64,000 bases of DNA from Euzebyella marina. Lineage in GTDB: Bacteria; Bacteroidota; Bacteroidia; Flavobacteriales; Flavobacteriaceae. The notes beneath the pieces were generated by a model. The model was not told the origin of the DNA. It saw only the letters and a list, made by a program, of their open reading frames with translations, and did no database searches. Of this stretch, positions 26,132 to 35,449 are shown piece after piece. Every line of letters begins with the position of its first letter. Within the stretch, counting starts at the first letter, position 1. The stretch covers positions 124,001 through 188,000 of the forward strand of contig NZ_JACYFK010000001.1 in NCBI RefSeq assembly GCF_014855515.1, written 5' to 3'. The position numbers were made by a program, and so were the translations under genes.

Positions 26132-28396
26132 ATGAACTACTTGAAATACCTTTTCATCATACTTGCCGTAACTGCTCAAGCGCAAAACTATAGTTACGGA
26201 TTGGAAGAAAAAAAACCAAAAACTGTTCAAGAAGAAATAGAGCCAGTTAGCGAAAATCTACCTGAAAGAGAAATTTTTATTGTACCCAGCGACTTCAATT
26301 GGTCAGTAATTCCGAACGAATTGCAAAATACCATTTGGGAAATCGAACATAATTTCGACCTTAAAGGACAAACTGTAGTTTTACCAAAAAACGTATTAAT
26401 AAGATTCAAAGGAGGTATTTTACAAAATGGAGAACTCCGTGGCGATAATACAGAAATCGAGACATCAGACAAATCGCAGATATTTGCGGATTTAGAATTA
26501 GCGGGTACATTTAAATCGGAATATCTAAAGCCTTATTGGTTTGGCGCCATAATGGATGGAATTCGAGATGATAGACTGGAACTGGTTGAAACTCTCAAGC
26601 AAGCAACATCTATAAAAGCTAAAGTCCTTATAGAATATGATATTTTTCTTGATTTAGAAACAACAGGCAATAAATCTATTTTTCTAGATAATAATTCTTG
26701 GTTAGAAGGAAAAAATAGTCCTAACATAATAATTAATAACTTATTTTCTCCAGCATTTTTTATAGCATTAACTAAAGATGTCACTATTAAAAATCTAACA
26801 TTTTTATATGACCAAAGTTATGAAGCCAATTTCGGATGGAATGAGAAGATCCATAGTACCAATACGGTATTTTTGGCAAATTATCTCACTGAAAACCACA
26901 ACTTGAAATTTGAATCTAGCACACCTATTACCAAGTCTCCGATTTCGTGGAGGTCCGTGATTTTTATGGATGCGCCCGAAGATGTATTGCTTGAGAATGT
27001 TACTATCAAGGCCAAAGGCTCAAAAGCAAATCAGTTTATCCAATGGGCTATTAAGCTTAAAGAGGAATATAAGCCTAATCAGGTGATAATTGCTAAAAAT
27101 AGAGGTGAGACCAAAACACCTAAAAACATCGAGTTAAAAAATGTTACTCTTGACGGGGTTATTATGGGCATCCAAGGGATAGTAAGCGACTTTAAATCCT
27201 CTGGTTTACAATCGTACAGATATTCTGATGTCCAAGATGCTAATGGCAATAGTATTGGAGGAAGTGGTACTGGCGGACAATATTGGATGCACCCTCCGCA
27301 TTTGATTTATTTAAATAGTGATGACTCTCCAATTTTAGAAAGTAAAAATATCATTATTAACAACACAACAGATTACGGCATATATGTAGGGAGCGAAAAA
27401 GTTAGAGGATCACATGGTTATTGCCATTCGCTAAAATTAGTAGACAACATAACGAATGCAAAAGTTTCGAATTATAAGAGCTATCGAAGGGACGGCCTAT
27501 GGGATTTGGGAAATTTAACCAATTCTGAATTTAAAAACATTTATTCAGAAAGCACATCCGAAATATTTGATGATTCTTGGAAGTTTCAAGCTGCAAGGTT
27601 CTTAGGAGAGTTAAATAATTGTTTGTTTCAAAACATAACTGTCAAGGATGTGTCTGAAACATCACAGATATTTCCTTGGGACGTTACGCATGGCAATCAA
27701 GTTATAATGGACAACGTTCAGATTTATGTGAACGATTTGAACACAACAGAAGACGGGCCATTTGGCATCTATGGCTCAAATAATCAAGTAATAAATTCTG
27801 GATTACATATATCAAAACACAGTAGCTCAAACGAGCATCTTGGTGTAATAGCAATTGACACAGAAACTAGACTTAAAGGATATAACAATCGTTACGAAAT
27901 AACTGTTAAAGGTTGGAGAAAATTGACTGATTATTTCGTATCCGGAAAATGTATAAAGTTAATTATTCAAGACAAATCCAACCCAAATATTAATTCAAAT
28001 TATGGTAAAGTTATTGATGAGACCAACAACTATATTTCGGAAGTTTTAAATGGAAAAAGAACTGATTATTGGTCCCAAAGTGAATCAACAAAAATTTTGG
28101 ATAAGAATGGGGTGCTACTTAACACAAAAATACCTAATTCCTTTTCCGTAACCAGCGTCAAATTAGTTAAAGGCAGCTCGAATGATCTTAACAAGTCTTG
28201 GAACCTAATTGCCGATTCGTCAGACGGGGAAGTGTTGATTGCTGAGATTCCCCCGGGTAGAATGGAACTAAATAAGAATTTAGACCTAGGTCCATTTAAG
28301 CTTAATCAAGGTGTTTATCTTAAATCCAACAAAATGAATACCAGTAGTGGAAATATTAATATTTCGATTCAGTTAAAAAGAATTGTTGCTAATTGA
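26132..28396 (+). CDS. Secreted right-handed beta-helix protein (pectin-lyase-like fold)
   Basis: 754 residues. Signal peptide about 1-17 (LFIILAVTAQAQ). An N-terminal domain of about 110 residues has GGILQNGELRGDNTEIE. Then come short repeating strands of the parallel beta-helix type over about 180-560: KDVTIKNLTFLYD, EDVLLENVTIKAKG, KNIELKNVTLDGV, ESKNIIINNTTDYGIYVG, LNNCLFQNITVKD and VIMDNVQIYV. Proteins of this shape are polysaccharide lyases, epimerases or glycan-binding tailspike-like proteins. Its place among glycosyltransferases suggests it trims, epimerises or binds the polymer made here. No catalytic triad can be assigned by eye. Confidence 0.65.
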   Translation: MNYLKYLFIILAVTAQAQNYSYGLEEKKPKTVQEEIEPVSENLPEREIFIVPSDFNWSVIPNELQNTIWEIEHNFDLKGQTVVLPKNVLIRFKGGILQNGELRGDNTEIETSDKSQIFADLELAGTFKSEYLKPYWFGAIMDGIRDDRLELVETLKQATSIKAKVLIEYDIFLDLETTGNKSIFLDNNSWLEGKNSPNIIINNLFSPAFFIALTKDVTIKNLTFLYDQSYEANFGWNEKIHSTNTVFLANYLTENHNLKFESSTPITKSPISWRSVIFMDAPEDVLLENVTIKAKGSKANQFIQWAIKLKEEYKPNQVIIAKNRGETKTPKNIELKNVTLDGVIMGIQGIVSDFKSSGLQSYRYSDVQDANGNSIGGSGTGGQYWMHPPHLIYLNSDDSPILESKNIIINNTTDYGIYVGSEKVRGSHGYCHSLKLVDNITNAKVSNYKSYRRDGLWDLGNLTNSEFKNIYSESTSEIFDDSWKFQAARFLGELNNCLFQNITVKDVSETSQIFPWDVTHGNQVIMDNVQIYVNDLNTTEDGPFGIYGSNNQVINSGLHISKHSSSNEHLGVIAIDTETRLKGYNNRYEITVKGWRKLTDYFVSGKCIKLIIQDKSNPNINSNYGKVIDETNNYISEVLNGKRTDYWSQSESTKILDKNGVLLNTKIPNSFSVTSVKLVKGSSNDLNKSWNLIADSSDGEVLIAEIPPGRMELNKNLDLGPFKLNQGVYLKSNKMNTSSGNINISIQLKRIVAN

Positions 28397-28552
28397 TAAA
28401 GACATCAACAATTCTGCACTAGCTTAATTAATTATTTAACCACACACCTTATTAAATATAGATACTGCAAAAAAAAAACAAAAACCTCAATTTAGAATTC
28501 AAATATTTGAATTTATAGCTTATTTCCTTCACCTTTACATCCCTTATATTAG

Positions 28553-28659
28553 GTTGAAAAAGAAGATTTAGTAAGGCTCAACTATAAGGAAGATTCTATT
28601 AAACTGGCTGAATATTTAGAACAACATTCTTTAGATGAGATTGACATATATTTTTAGAC
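28553..28659 (+). pseudogene. Possible remnant of a coding frame upstream of a glycosyltransferase
   Basis: A short frame from the codon after the TAG at 28550 to a TAG at 28657 reads like protein (DLVRLNYKEDSIKLAEYLE). It overlaps the start of the next gene in another frame. There is no start codon of its own with a plausible ribosome site. It may be the decayed 3' end of a gene lost when this block was assembled. Too short to be sure. Confidence 0.25.
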
Positions 28660-29627
28660 ATCCAAATGTAGGATACTCCATTCAAAGAGTTTTTCAAACA
28701 ATTATTCAAGGTATAAAGGAGAACAACGAAATGAATGTTTCTGAGTTCTTTTTGCCTAATCCTAGATCTGACATAAAATCAATCTTAAAAAATGGCCGGG
28801 CCCTAAAAAAAAGCTCTTCGAAGAATATACATATTACCGGCGATGCACACTACCTGTTATACTTTTTAAAAAAGAATAGCTCAATCATTACAGTTCATGA
28901 TATTATGTATTTATCTTATCTGAGCGGATTAAAAAGAGTAGTTTGGAAAATATTATACGTAGTTTCATTAAAAAGGGCAAAAAAAATTATTTTTATTTCA
29001 GATTTTGCAAAAAATCAAGTTTTGAAGGAAGTTTTCTTACCTGGTGAAAAATTTACAATAATCCCAAACCCAATTCCTCCTGAATTCGCTCATCATCCGA
29101 AAAATTTTGACAAAAAAAACCCAACAATTCTTCACATTAATGGTCATTTGGAAAGAAAAAATCTGGGCAGAACAATTGAAGCTATTCAGAATTTAAAGTG
29201 TAGACTCAGAATCATAGGTAAATTAAGCTCTGCTAATATTAATTTATTGAATAAGTATAATATCAGTTATTCAGTTGCTCAAAATCTTACTAATGAAGAG
29301 GTTATTAATGAATATATTAATTGCGACATTGTAAATTTCCCTTCACTACTCGAAGGGTTTGGTATGCCGATAATTGAAGGGCAAGCAATAGGAAGGCCAG
29401 TTGTCACTTCAAATATTCCTCCAATGAAGGATGTTGCTGGGGAAGGAGGATTGACCGTAGACCCAAAAAGTGTTCTTGAAATAAGAGAAGCTTATAAAAA
29501 CCTGATCGAAAATGATGAGTTTAGAAATAAAGTTGTAACCGACGGTTTGATAAATGTTGAACGATTTAAGTTAGGTCGAATTGCCCAACAATATCAATCG
29601 GTATATAATGAGTGTTTTATATCATGA
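28635..29627 (+). CDS. GT4-family glycosyltransferase
   Basis: 330 residues, GT-B fold. N-terminus MRLTYIFRHPNVGYSIQRVF; middle SSIITVHDIMYLSYLSGLKR and KKIIFISDFAKNQVL; C-terminal PTILHINGHLERKNLGRTIEAI and PSLLEGFGMPIIEGQAIGRPVV with the E-x7-E motif. This layout is typical of mannosyltransferase-like GT4 enzymes. Its stop TGA overlaps the ATG of the next gene (ATGA at 29624-29627), so the two are translationally coupled. Confidence 0.85.
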   Translation: MRLTYIFRHPNVGYSIQRVFQTIIQGIKENNEMNVSEFFLPNPRSDIKSILKNGRALKKSSSKNIHITGDAHYLLYFLKKNSSIITVHDIMYLSYLSGLKRVVWKILYVVSLKRAKKIIFISDFAKNQVLKEVFLPGEKFTIIPNPIPPEFAHHPKNFDKKNPTILHINGHLERKNLGRTIEAIQNLKCRLRIIGKLSSANINLLNKYNISYSVAQNLTNEEVINEYINCDIVNFPSLLEGFGMPIIEGQAIGRPVVTSNIPPMKDVAGEGGLTVDPKSVLEIREAYKNLIENDEFRNKVVTDGLINVERFKLGRIAQQYQSVYNECFIS

Positions 29628-30292
29628 AAAAAATATTTTCAGTCTTAATTATATTTTTGCCTTGGGGTTTACGACGTTACTTTTTACTAAAAATATGGAA
29701 TTACGACATTCACCCTTCTGCCAAGATTGGCTTAGCATATGTCTATCCCAGACATCTAATAATGGAAGAGGGTAGTAAAATAGAACATTTTAATATTGCT
29801 ATTCATTTAGACTCAATAATAATGGGGCGAAATTCATCAATTAATCGCTCGAATTGGATAACGGGCTTTCCTACTCTAACAAAATCACAGCATTTCAATC
29901 ATCAATCTGATAGAAAAAGTAGTTTAGTTTTAGGAAAAGAAGCGTCGATAACTAAAAAACATCATTTAGATTGTACAAATCAAATAAGTATTGGCAACTA
30001 CACTACCATAGCAGGATACCATTCTCAATTATTAACACACAGTGTAAATATTTATGAAAACAGACAAGACAGCTTACCAATAACTATTGGAGATTACTGC
30101 TTCGTAGGAACCAATTGTACTATTCTTGGTGGAGCTGCACTTCCCAATAATTCTGTTTTAGGTGCAAAGTCATTATTGAATAAAAAATTTATTGAAGAGT
30201 TTTCTCTATATGCTGGTGTGCCGACTCTCAAAATCAAGGAGATAGATTCTTCTGCAAAGTATTTTCACCGTAAAACAAGATTTATAATTTAA
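29624..30292 (+). CDS. Left-handed beta-helix (hexapeptide-repeat) acyltransferase
   Basis: About 222 residues from the ATG at 29624, which overlaps the upstream stop as ATGA; a GTG at 29612 is in frame but less likely. An N-terminal hydrophobic helix is followed by hexapeptide-type repeats: HPSAKIGLAYVYPRH, SISIGNYTTIAGYHSQLLTHSVN-like coils, and ITIGDYCFVGTNCTILGGAALPNNSVLGAKSLL, ending in GVPTLKIKEI. These are the features of the LbH acetyltransferase superfamily (WcaB/WcaF/LacA type), which put acetyl or other acyl groups on sugars of the polymer. Confidence 0.8.
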   Translation: MKKIFSVLIIFLPWGLRRYFLLKIWNYDIHPSAKIGLAYVYPRHLIMEEGSKIEHFNIAIHLDSIIMGRNSSINRSNWITGFPTLTKSQHFNHQSDRKSSLVLGKEASITKKHHLDCTNQISIGNYTTIAGYHSQLLTHSVNIYENRQDSLPITIGDYCFVGTNCTILGGAALPNNSVLGAKSLLNKKFIEEFSLYAGVPTLKIKEIDSSAKYFHRKTRFII

Positions 30293-30302
30293 AATTAGGA
30301 AA

Positions 30303-31472
30303 ATGAAAATACTTCGAATAATTCCAAGCATGAATCCTAAGCAAGGAGGACCTTGCCAAGGTATTAGAAATGCTATTCCAAAAATGGCGGAAATGGGAAT
30401 TGTTAACGAGGTAGTTTCTTTCGATAATCCTCAAGCTGATTTTATAAAAGATGATTCATTTCAAATACATGCTCTAGGAGAAAGTAAAACTCCTTGGAAA
30501 TATAATGACAAGCTTGTTCCTTGGCTTGAGAATAACTTATCGAGCTATGATTTTATAATCATTCATGCATTATGGCTATATCATAGTCAAGCCAGTGTTA
30601 ATACCATAATTGAATTCAGGCGAAAACATCACAAGGGACCTAAGGTTTTCGTTATGCCGCATGGTATGCTAGACCCTTATTTTCAGAGAGCTAAAGAAAG
30701 ACGCATCAAGGCTTTAAGAAATAGACTTTATTGGAAATTTTTTGAAAATGACGTTGTGAACAAAGCCGATGGGGTATTATTCACCTGCGAGGAAGAACTT
30801 CTATTGGCCCGTACCACTTTTCCAAACTACAAGCCTCACTCAGAAATAAATGTCGGCTACGGAATACAGGAGCCCCCTAAATATTCCGAGGAAATGAAAA
30901 TTGAATTTAAAAGTAAAGTACCAAAATGGAATGGAAAACCATTCTTGCTGTTTTTAAGTAGAATTCACCCTAAAAAAGGAATTGACTTACTAATAAATGC
31001 CTATTGCCAATTAGAAAAAAAACATAGCCATTTACCACAATTGATTATCGCTGGACCGAATGAAAGCAAGTACGCCAATGACATGATGAAACTGGCCCAA
31101 CCTTCTGATAACATCATTTTTGCCGGAATGCTTGGTGGATTAGCTAAGTGGGGGGCCTTTTATGAGAGTGAGGTATTTATACTACCAAGCCATCAAGAGA
31201 ACTTTGGTATTGCGGTCGTCGAATCATTGGCATGCGCAATACCCGTATTAATAAGTGACAAAGTGAATATTTGGAGAGAAATTCAAAAAGGGAAAGGAGG
31301 AATCGTTAGTAACGACAATTATAAAGAGACCTACGAAATGATAGACCAATGGCTTAATTTATCATTGAAGGAAAAAAAAGAGATGAAAAAGAATGCCTAT
31401 CAAGTTTTTTCAGATCATTTCACAATAACTAGAGCTGCCCAAAATTTCATCAATCAAATTGAAAATGCATAA
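30303..31472 (+). CDS. GT4-family glycosyltransferase (paralogue B)
   Basis: 389 residues, paralogous along its full length to the gene at 24855-26036. It shares the IPSMNP..GG.CQGIRN.IP opening, the FVMPHGMLDPYFQRAKERRIKALRN segment, and SHQENFGIAVVESLACAIPVLI with the E-x7-E motif. It lies 10 bp after the hexapeptide acyltransferase and overlaps the next acyltransferase start. Two related transferases in one block suggest either two chemically alike linkages in the repeat unit or a duplicated and diverged specificity. Confidence 0.88.
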   Translation: MKILRIIPSMNPKQGGPCQGIRNAIPKMAEMGIVNEVVSFDNPQADFIKDDSFQIHALGESKTPWKYNDKLVPWLENNLSSYDFIIIHALWLYHSQASVNTIIEFRRKHHKGPKVFVMPHGMLDPYFQRAKERRIKALRNRLYWKFFENDVVNKADGVLFTCEEELLLARTTFPNYKPHSEINVGYGIQEPPKYSEEMKIEFKSKVPKWNGKPFLLFLSRIHPKKGIDLLINAYCQLEKKHSHLPQLIIAGPNESKYANDMMKLAQPSDNIIFAGMLGGLAKWGAFYESEVFILPSHQENFGIAVVESLACAIPVLISDKVNIWREIQKGKGGIVSNDNYKETYEMIDQWLNLSLKEKKEMKKNAYQVFSDHFTITRAAQNFINQIENA

Positions 31473-32010
31473 TACGGACACTTATACAGGAGCCTCATTC
31501 TCCCTAAAAAATCGATTATCAAGGCTCGTCTGGAATTTTGTATATACGCTTCTGTTTAAGTATTCACCTCGTCCTCTACACTCTTGGCGCTCATTTCTTC
31601 TTCGTGTTTTTGGAGGCAAAATTGGCAGAGGGGTACACATCTATCCAAAAGTAAAGATTTGGGCACCTTGGAATCTAATTATTCATGATGAAGTCGGAGT
31701 TGCAGACGGCGTCGACCTTTACTCGCAAGGTATCATTACTCTCGGCTATAGGGCTATTATCTCGCAACGGGCCTATCTATGTACCGGAACTCATGATTAT
31801 ACCTTAAAAGGCCATCCACTTTATACTAGACCCATTAACATAGGCCCCATGGCATGGGTCGCAGCCGAATCTTTCATAGGGCCCGGAGTCACCATTGGCG
31901 AGGGGGCAATCGTGGGGGCCAGAGCAGTGGTATTTAAAGATGTGGCACCTTGGGAAGTGGTAGGTGGAAACCCTGCTAAATTTATAAAAAACAGAGAACT
32001 AAAAAACTGA
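31465..32010 (+). CDS. WcaF-like colanic-acid-type acetyltransferase
   Basis: About 181 residues from the ATG at 31465; a TTG at 31459 is also in frame. The gene overlaps the upstream stop by a few bases. SRPLHSWRSFLLRVFGGKIGRGVHIYPKV-type segments, YLCTGTHDYTLKGHPLYTRP and the hexapeptide coils SFIGPGVTIGEGAIVGARAVVFKDV, then VVGGNPAKFIK, are diagnostic of the WcaF/LbH sugar O-acetyltransferases. It would transfer acetyl from acetyl-CoA to a sugar of the lipid-linked repeat. The following gene starts 1 bp after its stop. Confidence 0.9.
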   Translation: MHNTDTYTGASFSLKNRLSRLVWNFVYTLLFKYSPRPLHSWRSFLLRVFGGKIGRGVHIYPKVKIWAPWNLIIHDEVGVADGVDLYSQGIITLGYRAIISQRAYLCTGTHDYTLKGHPLYTRPINIGPMAWVAAESFIGPGVTIGEGAIVGARAVVFKDVAPWEVVGGNPAKFIKNRELKN

Positions 32011-32011
32011 T

Positions 32012-32917
32012 ATGCTATCTATTTCAACAATCATTCTTACCTATAATGAAGAAAAGCATATTGAGCGATGTATACTCAATGCTCAAAAGTTTTCTGATGA
32101 AATATTTTTAGTAGATTCTTTTTCAAACGATAGAACCGTCGAAATAGCTGAGTCTATGGGTGCAAAAGTCTATCAAAATAAATGGGAAAATAATTATGCC
32201 AAACAATTTAATTGGGGATTGAACAATCTTCCGATTGAAACAACATGGGTCTTTCGGTTAGATGCCGATGAATATTTAACCAACGAGTTGGTTGAAGAAA
32301 TTCATTCAAAAGTGTCACATTTAAGCTCAAACATCTCAGGCGTGGTATTTGAACGAAAAATGTTCTTTCTAAATAAACTCATGACCAAGGGCATGCTTCA
32401 AATGAATATGTTACGCTTATTTAAATATCAACAGGGTTTTTGTGAAGAAAGATGGATGGACGAGCACATTATATTAACGAATGGGGAAAGCATACTATTT
32501 GACAATTATTTTGTAGATCATAACTTGAACTCTTTAGGTTGGTGGACACAGAAACATAATGGCTATTCCATTAGAGAAGCGGTTGATCTTTTAAATCTTG
32601 AGCTTAATTTTTTAGATGATAAATCTAAAGGGGCATACGGCAAGAAATTATCAGAAGATGCCGAATCTAAGAGGGAAAAGAAAAAAAAATACGCCAACAT
32701 GCCATTATTTGTAAGGGCCTTTATTTATTTTTTGTATCGCTACATCATTAAACTAGGGTTCACCCAAGGAAAAGAAGGGTTCTTATGGCATTTTCTTCAA
32801 GGTTGGTGGTATAGAACTCTTGTTGATGCAAAAATTTATGAGATAAAAAAGGAATGTGGAAACAATCCCGGCCAAATCAAAGCTTTTATTAGCAAAAATT
32901 ACGATATTCATTTATAG
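32012..32917 (+). CDS. GT2-family glycosyltransferase (WaaE/KdtX-like)
   Basis: 301 residues. STIILTYNEEKHIERCILNAQKFSDEIFLVDSFSNDRTVEIAESMGA is the N-terminal GT2 domain as seen in the WaaE/KdtX subgroup. WVFRLDADEYL carries the DxD-type metal site. The C-terminus has a hydrophobic segment (FVRAFIYFLYRYIIKLGFTQGKEGFLWHF) typical of this subgroup and likely membrane-associated. Last gene of the + strand block; it converges on the - strand operon with only 15 bp between stop codons. Confidence 0.88.
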   Translation: MLSISTIILTYNEEKHIERCILNAQKFSDEIFLVDSFSNDRTVEIAESMGAKVYQNKWENNYAKQFNWGLNNLPIETTWVFRLDADEYLTNELVEEIHSKVSHLSSNISGVVFERKMFFLNKLMTKGMLQMNMLRLFKYQQGFCEERWMDEHIILTNGESILFDNYFVDHNLNSLGWWTQKHNGYSIREAVDLLNLELNFLDDKSKGAYGKKLSEDAESKREKKKKYANMPLFVRAFIYFLYRYIIKLGFTQGKEGFLWHFLQGWWYRTLVDAKIYEIKKECGNNPGQIKAFISKNYDIHL

Positions 32918-32932
32918 TCTCAACTCAGTTTT

Positions 32933-33976
32933 TCAGGAATACTGGTGCCAGTTTAAATCATGAAAACAAGGCCCTTGGGTGGCTTCTGAAAATTTAATAT
33001 CATTACTATAGCCGTTCCATTCTATCAAAACCGGTTTACTGCTACTATCAACGATTACGTCCCAACCAATGCTACCGACCATCAGCATTCTATTGTGTAA
33101 TCTAATGACCATATTTACACAATCCTCAAAATTAGGAAGGTATTTGTTCGCGAAGCCGACACTGCTATCAGGGTGTTTTTCTATTCGATGCCAGTTAGGC
33201 AGATACCCTTCGTTCGAGAGTAAACCTGTATTCATATCTATAGGTATTCGAATATGTGAAGAGGATTGAACATGTGTATCCATGACACGTCCTAACCTTA
33301 AGTAACTTGCCCGCAACTGAACTTCACCCATTAAATCTAGAACGGTCGTTAATCTAATGGTTGCCACAGAATTCGAATTAAATTTTTCGAAGAAAGAGTT
33401 TTGAACAATGGGCCTTTGAATCGTAAAATTACCGAAGCCTTGTAACCTTTCAAGATCAAATTCATTTCTACCCATGAAAAATATACCCTTGCCCTGGGCG
33501 GTATCGTCAAGTTTACAGACTACCTTATCATCGTTTGAAAAAATTAAATCGGCTACATGTTGATTTTGTACCCAATAATAATTTTGATCAAACCAACTTC
33601 CATTTATATAATAAGCCAAGTCTGGGCAAACGCGCTCATCAAATAATTTATGGCTAAGAGACTTTAAGAACGAAGTCTTTCCATAGTCCCCTTGAATTCT
33701 AGTAATCACATTTCTCCCATAAAAATTATCTGGGATCCATCCTTCTAAAAACTCACCTCTCACTGACGTGTATACCTTTAACCAAGGAGCGAATCTGACA
33801 CTTCCAAAAACATCTTTTGCATATTCTTCTGCATTTCTTAATTGCTTCTTGTCGGCAAGACCATTTACCTTTTTAATGGAGAAGAGTATTTCATTGGCGC
33901 GTTTATTAGAAAAGTAATGGTACCTTTCATTTATTAATGATTCACCAATTTTTTTTACACACAGCTTGAAATTCAT
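32933..33976 (-). CDS. Sugar-transfer-associated ATP-grasp protein
   Basis: 347 residues. The ATP-grasp core is visible: FSNDDKVVCKLDDTAQGKGIFFMG (ATP-binding Lys and Gly-rich loop), SNSVATIRLTTVLD, and MVGSIGWDVIVDSSSKPVLIEWNG (metal-binding Asp/Glu/Asn). This fits the ATP-grasp family found in polysaccharide loci (sugar-transfer-associated ATP-grasp). Such enzymes join a carboxylate to an amine or hydroxyl using ATP, so an amino-acid or similar decoration of the glycan is plausible. It is the last gene of the - strand export operon, 21 bp after the CapK-like gene, and the two may form a pair. Confidence 0.8.
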   Translation of the reverse strand: MNFKLCVKKIGESLINERYHYFSNKRANEILFSIKKVNGLADKKQLRNAEEYAKDVFGSVRFAPWLKVYTSVRGEFLEGWIPDNFYGRNVITRIQGDYGKTSFLKSLSHKLFDERVCPDLAYYINGSWFDQNYYWVQNQHVADLIFSNDDKVVCKLDDTAQGKGIFFMGRNEFDLERLQGFGNFTIQRPIVQNSFFEKFNSNSVATIRLTTVLDLMGEVQLRASYLRLGRVMDTHVQSSSHIRIPIDMNTGLLSNEGYLPNWHRIEKHPDSSVGFANKYLPNFEDCVNMVIRLHNRMLMVGSIGWDVIVDSSSKPVLIEWNGYSNDIKFSEATQGPCFHDLNWHQYS

Positions 33977-33997
33977 TTATTTTGCATCTAAATATGA

Positions 33998-35326
33998 TTA
34001 AGTAAATTCATTGACAATCAAAGGTGTTTTCACATTATATCTTTTAATTTTTTTCACCCTTTTGTGCTCAAGTTGAATTTCATATCTAGTTCTTTTTCTA
34101 AGTAGCTCAATCATTTTAGAAGCTTCCTCTGCTCCATAACTCGCTTTTCGGGAAACGTAATAAAGGCAAACGGAATAATCAGACTTCTGATACAGCTGTA
34201 TTTCCTTAAAAAACTTCATATACCCATTAAACATTGCCATTATATGTTCACCCCTTATTAGAAGTCCGGAGGGGGTTTTAATATTTTTGGTTTGCCTACC
34301 TTTCACGTTCTCCATCAATGGTAATCGCACTCCGCAACTACAACTAAAATCTAGTGCCTTGCCTTCATCCCCAATCTCATATCTTATTAATGGAAAAGCA
34401 TAGTTCGTTAAATCGGTCAGTAAAATCTTTCCAGTTTTATTGGGCGGCAAGGGTTTATTATTCTCATCAACAAACTCTACGTGAACTTTGTCTTGCATTA
34501 TATGAAGACCGTTTTGAGACCTGCATTCTGCTGCGATAAGTAGAATTTCGGTATTACCATATTGATCACAGACTGGCGCTCCAAAAGCTTTTTCTATAAT
34601 TTCCCTTTGTTCTTCAAACAAAGGTGCTGAAGTAACCCAAACCATTTTCGGAGCCTCTATTTCTATATTATGATCCAATAGGTAAAGAGCAAATTCAAAC
34701 ACTACATCTACATAACCTTGTACCAAGGCAGGTTTGATCCGATTGAATCGTCTAATAAACTTTTCAATCTTTTTCTCATTGAAATCTGCCGCGGCAAAGA
34801 ATATTCGCCTTGTCGGCCACCAAATAATAGAATTAAAGAACCTTTTCTCAATAGGTCTTTCGTATCTATAAATAAAGGCTTGATTCTCCCATGGCTTTAC
34901 CCCCCACCAGTTTAAAATTCTCCATCTTGTAGGTGTTTCCGGTCGTCGTTGATCGTGCAAAACTGTCACTGGGCTTCCTGTACTTCCTGAGGAACTAGCT
35001 CTTCTGTAATCAGGCGATTTAAGCCCCACCGATTTAATCTTATTAAAGTTGCCTATTAAATCAGTCCTTGTAAGTACAGGTAGCTGGCAAAAGTCTTTTT
35101 CATCAATAATTCCTTTACCAAGACTAAGGTGATTTTTGTATTTTTCTTTATAGAAGTCCGAATTTTGGATTGCATGATCAATCAGGCTTTTTCTTCTCTC
35201 AAAGTTTAATTTAGAAACATCCCGATTTTTCAAATCATATTCCGCTTCTAAATACTGCTTATTCAACTTAGACATGGCAATCTTTGTTTTGGCCAAAAAG
35301 ATTATTCGTGCTAAGCTATTCATCAT
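33998..35326 (-). CDS. CapK/PaaK-like adenylate-forming enzyme
   Basis: 442 residues. RASSSGSTGSPVTVLHD is the Ser/Thr/Gly-rich phosphate-binding loop of the phenylacetate-CoA ligase/CapK branch of adenylate-forming enzymes. CDQYGNTEILLIAAEC follows as the motif for adenine and acid binding, and GKILLTDLTNYAFPLIRYEIGD is the hinge region. CapK-like proteins occur widely in capsule loci with unknown substrates. The adjacent ATP-grasp gene makes a two-step activation and transfer of an acid onto the glycan reasonable. About 120 bp of AT-rich DNA separate it from the upstream GT gene. Confidence 0.8.
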   Translation of the reverse strand: MMNSLARIIFLAKTKIAMSKLNKQYLEAEYDLKNRDVSKLNFERRKSLIDHAIQNSDFYKEKYKNHLSLGKGIIDEKDFCQLPVLTRTDLIGNFNKIKSVGLKSPDYRRASSSGSTGSPVTVLHDQRRPETPTRWRILNWWGVKPWENQAFIYRYERPIEKRFFNSIIWWPTRRIFFAAADFNEKKIEKFIRRFNRIKPALVQGYVDVVFEFALYLLDHNIEIEAPKMVWVTSAPLFEEQREIIEKAFGAPVCDQYGNTEILLIAAECRSQNGLHIMQDKVHVEFVDENNKPLPPNKTGKILLTDLTNYAFPLIRYEIGDEGKALDFSCSCGVRLPLMENVKGRQTKNIKTPSGLLIRGEHIMAMFNGYMKFFKEIQLYQKSDYSVCLYYVSRKASYGAEEASKMIELLRKRTRYEIQLEHKRVKKIKRYNVKTPLIVNEFT

Positions 35327-35449
35327 AAAAAACCAGATTTTCTTAGGTTTATATCATTATAAACTATAAAAAATAAATTTATTGACTATGAGTTTATAAG
35401 CTAACTAAATTTTCTATAGATATAATTGAACGTCTATTAAATTGTCTTA

